DNA from: Undaria pinnatifida
Taxonomy: Eukaryota > Sar > Phaeophyceae > Laminariales > Alariaceae
DNA length: 64,000 nt
Assembly (NCBI GenBank): GCA_012845835.1
Contig: JABAKD010000003.1
Coordinates: forward strand, 1,363,984 to 1,427,983
Direction: 5' to 3'
The notes beneath the pieces are model-generated. The model saw nothing but the letters and a program-made list of their open reading frames with translations, was not told where the DNA came from and did not search any database. Numbering within the stretch: position 1 is the first letter of the stretch; each line of letters starts with the position of its first letter. This document shows positions 58,130-64,000 of the stretch, one piece after another. The translations under genes were made by a program, and so were the position numbers.

Positions 58130-58325
58130 GCGTGTTCATTGCGGTTGGCATTGCATAGGGCCACATCACCTTGCTGTGTTTTGAGCGTGTATTTCTGTCT
58201 CGTAGTTTGTGATCACAGACCCCGTCTCTCTGTCAACATGAGAAGCATCAGCGCGGACACTGGTTGTGCTGGATGTATATGGTGGAAACATCAGTTTAAT
58301 GTGGAGAACACACACACATACCTAT
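58130..58325. repeat. Dispersed repeat family V, copy
   Basis: Carries CATTGCGGTTGGCATTGCAT, GTAGTTTGTGATCACAGACC, GCGCGGACACTGGTTGTGC and CAGTTTAATGTGGA in the same order as 46,530-46,715. Confidence 0.8.
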
Positions 58326-58377
58326 GGTGTACCAGGTAGTACTTTTTTTTCTGATTAATGTTCCGTCTCTTAAAGCT

Positions 58378-58560
58378 CGAGAGCGCGAGCTACAAATTGG
58401 ATGAAAATAAACGAGCAGTGGGAATGCTGAACCTTCTGCTCGATAAAAATGAAGAAACGTGTATACCGCGGGGGGGGAAGGGACAACACGACTCGTGACC
58501 ACAACTTGCCCAGAGCGTGGAACGTAAAAGCGGGATTTATTAACAAAAAGAAACGGGTAC
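58378..58560 (+). mobile_element. SINE family 1, 5'-truncated copy
   Basis: Matches the body and tail of 6,064-6,376: CGAGAGCGCGAG, ACGAGCAGTGGGA.TGCTGAAC, ATAAAAATGAAG, GGGGGGAAG and TCGTGACCACAACTTGCCCAG. No tRNA-like head. Confidence 0.72.
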
Positions 58561-59139
58561 TCGTGTCCAGCAAGCAGCCTGGGGTGCTTCGAGTAGCCAG
58601 CCAATCATTGTCGTGATCGCTATCAACCCTTTCAGATCTTGGATATGTGTACCAGTCTAATTCCGAGCAGTTTGTGCACACCAAAATGTGGGTGCCGCTC
58701 TAAATCGGAGTGCCAGAGGGTGGAAGCCGTTTTTTTTCGTCACTGTTCCCCCCTTTTTTTTGCCCCACAGGGGGCACTGTATTTCCGCATCGTTTTGTTT
58801 CGTCACTTTTTTGCTCTGAGGGGTCGAGGCTACGGTGGGGGGTTGCTGTACCCGATTTTTTTTTTTCACTACAGGAATTGAGCCGCTCGCACGAGTGACT
58901 CTGGGCCTAACGAACGAAAATAATTTACGAAGGAGATTTTATTCTGGCGCAGCGTACCGGCTTTTACCGTTCTATTGCGGATTCGTGTCGGAAAATGAGG
59001 ACGGCACGAAAGCTCAAGGTCGCAAAGAGAGAGGGCGGTCACTCTCGCGAGTGAGAGCGAGAGTGACCCCTCCCCTGCCCCGGTATCTTCGGTCGGAGGT
59101 GGAAAACGGTTATTTTTTGTTGTGTTAGGTGCATACCAG

Positions 59140-59205
59140 GTATTATCGACCTTGAGTTCGTCGAACTCACAGCTGACGTCGTTAGAATAATTTTATAGGA
59201 TAACC
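59140..59205. repeat. Family T repeat, diverged copy
   Basis: TTGAGTTCGTCGAACTCACAG then GCTGACGTCG and a TTTTATAGGAT end; it aligns with the copies at 24,082 and 47,690. Confidence 0.5.
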
Positions 59206-59269
59206 CCTTTACATACTGCACCTTCGTTTGTGGGAAAAAATGCTTGGATTGTGGGAAAAATTGCTTGGA

Positions 59270-59490
59270 TTTAAAGCGGGGTACTTTTTTCGGTAGTGGC
59301 ACAAATCGACGCTCGTCGACGAGGGAAGAAAGTACTGAGTTCCTCTCGCGATAGAAATGAAGGCCGCGTACCGCAGTGGGGAAGGGCGAGAAAGAGTCTG
59401 CTTAGTGGGGTCTGAGCTACTACGTCTAGGGAGGGATAAGGAGAAATAAAAACTTCGAAGATACTACGTCGTAGATAGGATGAGGAAAAA
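59270..59490 (+). mobile_element. SINE family 2, 5'-truncated copy
   Basis: GTCGACGAGGGAAGAAA, GATAGAAATGAAGGCCGCGT, GTGGGGAAGGGCGAGAAAGA and GTCTGAGCTAC match the inverse of 24,536-24,740. It ends in a long A-run at 59,485. Confidence 0.7.
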
Positions 59491-59494
59491 AAAA

Positions 59495-60500
59495 AAAAGT
59501 GAAAGAGTTCGTAACACCTTACGACAGCTGGTGCGAATATCGTCCTACCGTTGTAACCGTACCCCAACGGCTATTATTGAAGTTTTTTAGTCTGTGGGGC
59601 AACCATTCCTACATTTGTCTAGGTTTATTTTAATTTCACGTTTTCTTTTTTTTGTAAGCAACCCAGTCGGAATTTCAGAGGGAAGAAATGACGAACGCAA
59701 ATAGCAATGGTTCCAACAAACGGCCAAAAGATACCACAAGATTCCATCTTCGCAACAAAGCGCCCTGGTTTTTGAGTCTTGGCAAAAAAATTGAACAGGG
59801 TTGTTTGTTCTTCATGGCAAAAAGAAGAACACGCGAACGCTTTTTCTTCGAAAATTACGATTGTTATTTGTTGAGATCGATTTTTAGTTTTCTCGGGATT
59901 TTTCCTCATCACACCTCTTTTTTTTTCAAGGCGGCTCACTATTTTTATTCTGTCTCGCCATGGAGAGCAACCTCACGAAGCTTTATTACCCAACTCTCAA
60001 AAGCCAGGGCGCACAAGTAATTATAATGGAAATGGACAACTCCTGCGACGTGAACAAGAATGACCAAAGTAACGTGTGAAATTATTACGTTTCTTCTTTT
60101 TTTGTCGTTTCCCCGCATACCAAATGCCTCCCCAAGTAATACAAAGATTGAGCCATTCGCCCATATCTCGCCAAGATGCATCTCAACACAAGTTCTGCAC
60201 CGATTGTTCCCCTTGCTGATGTGGTCATGTGCATGTCGAGTACCGAGTAATTCAGCACATTCATGGTTTGATTACCCGAAGATGGAATCTTCCGGCCGAC
60301 GCTGGAACCAGCTCGTAGCATCGACCAGACAGCCGGCCCCGGGCCCCGGGCTACTGGATTAGGGGCGGACGGGCGGGCGGGCGTACTCATTTTTGGCTTG
60401 CCTTCTTGTTTTGGCGCTGGATTGCAGTGATACACATTATTTGACATTTCCAACCATTTTACCCCGGTGTCTCATTAGCGGGCACTTCGACCGGTATTTC
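59495..60500. other. No gene seen
   Basis: Short frames without recognisable content, and a T-rich stretch at 59,640-59,660. Confidence 0.4.
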
Positions 60501-60640
60501 GTACTTATGGGTTAGGGTTAGGGTTGTGGTTAGTTCCATGGTTTTGAAAAACACAACAATGTTAGACACCCCTGGCTTGGAGGGGGGCGGGTGCTCATTT
60601 GTTGCTTATCTTAGTATTTTTACCGTTGACCGCGCAACAT
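60480..60640. repeat. Telomere-like (TTAGGG) repeat within a ~100 bp duplicated block, copy 1
   Basis: GGGTTAGGGTTAGGGTTGTGG is preceded by TTCGACCGGTATTTCGTA and followed by GTTCCATGGTTTTGAAAA. The whole block recurs at 61,265-61,350. Confidence 0.8.
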
Positions 60641-61059
60641 TTTCAAGACGGAGCACCGTAACTACTCCAAATAGAGACACCTCCAACATTTGGGTGCTCT
60701 CTTACGTTTTTTCGACGTATTTCCACAATTAGTTTTGCTTATGTTATCCCCTTCCTGTTTTGCCTTCGCGGCCACCATCTATCTCCTAGGATAGCTGGGT
60801 TAATGGGCGTTGTCGAATAGTGTCCGTACTATAAGCAAAGAGCTACACTAAACGCGCAAAACATTCACTGCTGCGCGCTTACACAAGGCGGTTGAAAACA
60901 CCGCACCCTTCATTCCCTTGGTGCGTGTGCGTGTGTGTACAGTCCTTTCTTCATTCTGTCTCTCGACGTCCAGCACATCCAATGTTCGCACCAATTATTC
61001 ATCCTAGAGAGATACAAACTCTGCGTGGTCGAATTTCTTGGGTCTCCATAGGGTTAAAA

Positions 61060-61440
61060 AAACAAACGTCCGCATCGTGGCATTCAATGGTCGATTGCCC
61101 TAGGCTATACATTGCATGGCCCAATCCCCATACTGCTGTGTTCGCGGTGTGTTGTCTCTGTCCCGTAGTTTGTGACCACAGAGCTTGTCTCTCTCCAGCA
61201 GTGACACACATTGTTTTATTTTTCTCAACTTTTTCACCCCAATGACGTACACCATTGTGACGTCATCAGGGGGCATTTCGACCGGTATTTCTTATGGGTT
61301 AGGGTTAGGGTTAGTTCCATGATTTTAAAAATCCAAATAATGTCAGTCACCCCTCTCTCCTGGATGAGGCATCGGCACGGACACTCGGGGTGCGAGATGT
61401 CGGTGGGTGGAAGAAACAGTTTGATGTGAAGAACACGCCC
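61060..61440. repeat. Family V repeat pieces flanking telomere-like block, copy 2
   Basis: 61,060-61,210 and 61,365-61,440 are parts of family V (GCATTGCATGG relative, TAGTTTGTGACCACAGAGCT; CACGGACACTCGG, AACAGTTTGATGTGAAGAAC). Between them lies TTCGACCGGTATTTC, GGGTTAGGGTTAGGGTTAG and GTTCCATGATTTTAAAA. Confidence 0.78.
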
Positions 61441-62029
61441 ACTGTAGACAGCAGAGCACCCCTCTAGTCGTACTGCGGTACGACCCTCTCGTATCGCGTG
61501 GCTGTCGGGCTTTGTCCCCTTCGGAACTTGAGAGGGGAGACGTTGCCGAAAATATGTGGAGGTTGTGCAGCATCGGCTACACGAAGCAGTCCGAGCTGCT
61601 GGGGTACAGGAGGTGTGTCCGAACTGCGGCGGAGGGAGCTATACCACACGCAACGTGGCGATGCTAGTAACGCTGCAGCACCGCCCTCTTCTTAGACGCT
61701 TGACTAGACCTCGCTCTTCGCGTTTTTTTTTCACAGTTTCCCTGTATTACATGGGGGTCCGAAATATGGCTTCCCCGTAAAGACACGGAATATAATACAA
61801 CCCCTGCGATGAACTTCAGAGGGCGAGTTTTCTCCTAAAGACGCATTCGACGGCGGTGTACATTGTAGATGCACCAGTTTTGCTCTCTTGAGGATCCACG
61901 CTTGAGCTCTATACCTTTCTTGACATGAGAACAAATTTGGGGAAGACAAAAAGTGCTTCACGATGAACAATCCCATGGGCTGACGCGTGCTAGAATAGAG
62001 GTTGCCCTTTTGGTCCAATACATTTTCCG

Positions 62030-62375
62030 AATGGCAAGGCTACTTAACTCAAAATCGTTGGAATGTCACTCTTGTTTTGCGAAACGGTCATGTTTTGTGT
62101 ACCTCGGCCACGGCTTTGCTCATCGGATTGCGCTTTTAGGTTTCTCAAAAGTCGATTTTTGGGTGGGTTTAGAAGCCCCATAAATGGGGAGTAGTAGTAG
62201 AAAAAACACGATTTGGTGCGCCTCTACCTTACGATGTGTCGGGCTATAGGTACGCAACGAAACATAGTCCCTAAAAAAAAGTTGAATTTCGGACGATTTT
62301 GGGTGAAAGAGCGCCCTGCCATTCAGGAATCGATTCAACCAAAAAAGTGCTTCGCCTCTGTTGTAGCACGCGTTC
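62030..62375. mobile_element. Decayed family M MITE copies
   Basis: ACTCAAAATCGTTGGAATGT, TACCTCGGCCACGGCTTTG and TGGTGCGCCTCTACCTTACG (62,040-62,235) resemble one copy. GACGATTTTGGGTGAAAGAG and GCCTCTGTTGTAGCACGCGT (62,285-62,372) are part of an inverted one. Confidence 0.6.
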
Positions 62376-62738
62376 AAACCAAGGACACGTCACACGCGAC
62401 GAAGGCGGAGGGGCTTTGGGAAGGTGTCTTCGAGATGTTCCTTCGTAGACGCGTCGCTCGGCGTTTGCACTCGCTCCGACGTCGAAAAAGTCAGATTTTT
62501 TTTGTAGTTTGCCCCCGGGGGTGTGTTTTCTTGTGCGTCCCCTCCACACTCTCGGCTTACAGTGCTGTTTTCGGTGATACTGTAATCGCCGCGGCGGAGG
62601 GCGGTTTTCGGTGTTTGACCGCTGTTGCCGCGCTGTTGCTGCTGCTGCTGCTGATTGGTTGACGCCTTCCACGGTAGAGGTGCTCCTTTTTTTTCGGGAG
62701 CTCTCTGGAGTAGCCCTATACGTTTCTTAACCCAACTC

Positions 62739-62990
62739 GTGCTACGATGGAGGAAGCACTTTTCGTCTGAAATGGTCTCTGCATGACGGGGCTCCTTGAC
62801 CCAAAATGGTCAGAAATGAGTAATTGTTTTTTAGCGTGATTCTCGTTGTTCACCTAGGCTATGGGGTGTTTAGTCCGATATATACGAGTAGCAGTTTTTT
62901 TTTTGCCCCTCCAGATCAGCTTTTGAGAGCTCCGAAATTGAGGGGTAGTATTAGAAAAAAAAAGTGGTGCACCTCTATCGCAGCACGCGT
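62739..62990. mobile_element. MITE (family M), well-preserved copy
   Basis: TCGTGCTACGATGGAGGAAG at the left and TGCACCTCTATCGCAGCACG at the right form TIRs. The interior matches 25,761-26,032 block by block. Confidence 0.8.
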
Positions 62991-62999
62991 GACGGTCCA

Positions 63000-63240
63000 A
63001 CAACTGCTTTTTGAGTAGGAGCCCTATGCCTTTCTTAACCCCAAAAACTGATTTTTCTAGTCGAATCTGAAGGTGCAACCCGATGAACAAACCCGCCCAT
63101 GGGCTAGACATACAAGGAAATCAAATTGCGAAACAAGAGTGATGACTTTCCGATTATATGGGTTAAGGGAGCCCCGCTATTAATAGCTAGAAAATAAGTG
63201 TGCGAAAAAGTGGTGCGCCTCTAAGTCGTAGCGTGATTCG
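63000..63240. mobile_element. Decayed, inverted family M MITE
   Basis: GGGCTAGACATACAAGGAAA, TATGGGTTAAGGGAGCCCCG and TGGTGCGCCTCTAAGTCGTA match the 33,341 orientation with many changes. Confidence 0.6.
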
Positions 63241-63399
63241 GGTTGTTGATTGGCCTCCTCGATGGCGGTGCTCTACAATTCCTTGGGACTACAGGGGTAA
63301 ACAGGAGCTGTCGAAAAAAAGAGCCGATTACAGCATTGGCCATACGAAGCACCCCCGTCTGCTGGGGTAGAGAACGCGTCCGCAGTGCTACGTAAGGTG

Positions 63400-63720
63400 T
63401 GCTTCGCCCGCAGCATGAGGGTGGTTATACAGCTGCACGCCAACGAACGATTGAGTAGACCGCGCTCGTCGCGTTTTTGGTCGGTATGCATGGGGCCGGA
63501 AAGGCTTTATCGCCGCAGCTTGGGGCGGTTTTCGTTCGTAAACTGCTGCTGCCGCTGCTGCTGCCTCTGGTTGGTGGTTGGTTGGCCCCCTCGATGACGG
63601 TGTTCGTCAACAAACCCTGCGGTCGTTGTGACAGCTGTAGCAGCGGCAGCGGCGGCGGCGGCGCCAGCAGTGGCAGTGGCAGCAGCGGCAGCAGCAGCAG
63701 CACGAGTGCCAGAGCGGCAG

Positions 63721-63751
<31 letters not shown>

Positions 63752-64000
63752 AGCGGCAGCAGCACACGCAGCACCAACCATACCGCTGAGTCATCCCGTT
63801 TAATGGCAGCAGCAGCAGCAGTGCGGCAACAGCACCAGCCGCACCACTGGGTCAGCCCCTTTACAAACCGCCGCTTTGGGGACAAACTACTTGGCATTAG
63901 ACATGGTATTTTTGCAGTACGCAGTACCAGGCATCGGCCTCTGGTTATTGGTTGGTCCGCTCGATGGCGGTGCTGATCAACAAACCTTGCGGTCGTTGTG
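63400..64000. repeat. CAG/GCA-rich region with ~350 bp duplication, running off the window
   Basis: CAGCAGCGGCAG-type arrays occupy 63,635-63,830. TCGATGGCGGTG(C/T)T followed by CAACAAACC(C/T)TGCGGTCGTT occurs at 63,590-63,630 and again at 63,963-64,000, so a repeated unit continues past the window. Frames are Ala/Ser/Gln runs. Confidence 0.8.

Noticed and set aside
63477-63803. Ala/Ser/Gly-rich plus-strand frame near the window end
   Set aside because: CAG/GCA simple repeat; no non-repetitive coding part.

Overview
The window looks like nuclear DNA of an intron-rich, repeat-rich eukaryote. A brown alga or a related photosynthetic stramenopile fits best, but this is inference. The supporting signs are small exons with GT-AG borders and pyrimidine-rich acceptors, long introns full of simple repeats, Ala/Gln/Gly homopolymer tracts in proteins, interstitial TTAGGG-type repeats, tRNA-headed SINEs, MITEs and a Ty3-like LTR element. 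There is no prokaryotic layout: no operons, no dense coding.

Only a few cellular genes can be supported. (1) A five-exon stretch of an alpha/gamma-adaptin-binding protein p34 (AAGAB) homologue lies on the minus strand at 6.5-10.5 kb; every internal splice phase agrees, while the first and last exons were not found. (2) A DUF6314-like protein lies on the plus strand at 14.1-14.9 kb, with a possible terminal exon near 18.2 kb. (3) A glycine-rich protein with three RanBP2-type zinc fingers lies on the minus strand at 45.2-51.7 kb, in three exons whose phases match exactly. (4) A broken gene with a J-domain-like HPD motif lies at 27.5-29.0 kb. Several short open stretches (0.3, 18.8-19.4 and 19.9 kb) may be exons but cannot be named.

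Region by region: 0-6 kb is simple sequence and tandem or dispersed repeats, including about 105 copies of AAGGG. 6-10.5 kb is the AAGAB homologue, its introns filled with trinucleotide and CGAC arrays. 15.4-16.1 kb is a long inverted repeat. 20-27.3 kb holds SINEs, MITEs and tandem units. 34.4-37.8 kb is a decayed Ty3/Gypsy-like element whose reverse transcriptase is cut off directly by an LTR. 40.08-40.45 kb is a miniature LTR element (TRIM). 42.2-44.9 kb is a strongly strand-asymmetric C-rich block downstream of the zinc finger gene. 54.0-54.6 kb is a tandem array. 55.66-57.45 kb is a 1.8 kb non-coding element bounded by terminal inverted repeats and packed with a dyad motif built on GGTATCGATCGATACC. 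60-64 kb is MITEs, telomere-like repeats and CAG-type repeats.

The genes do not form a pathway. AAGAB acts in clathrin-adaptor assembly and the zinc finger protein is probably an RNA-binding protein. The main interest is the mobile and repetitive fraction: two tRNA-derived SINE families, a MITE family that also exists in an expanded form, a TRIM, the inverted-repeat element and the dyad-motif element.
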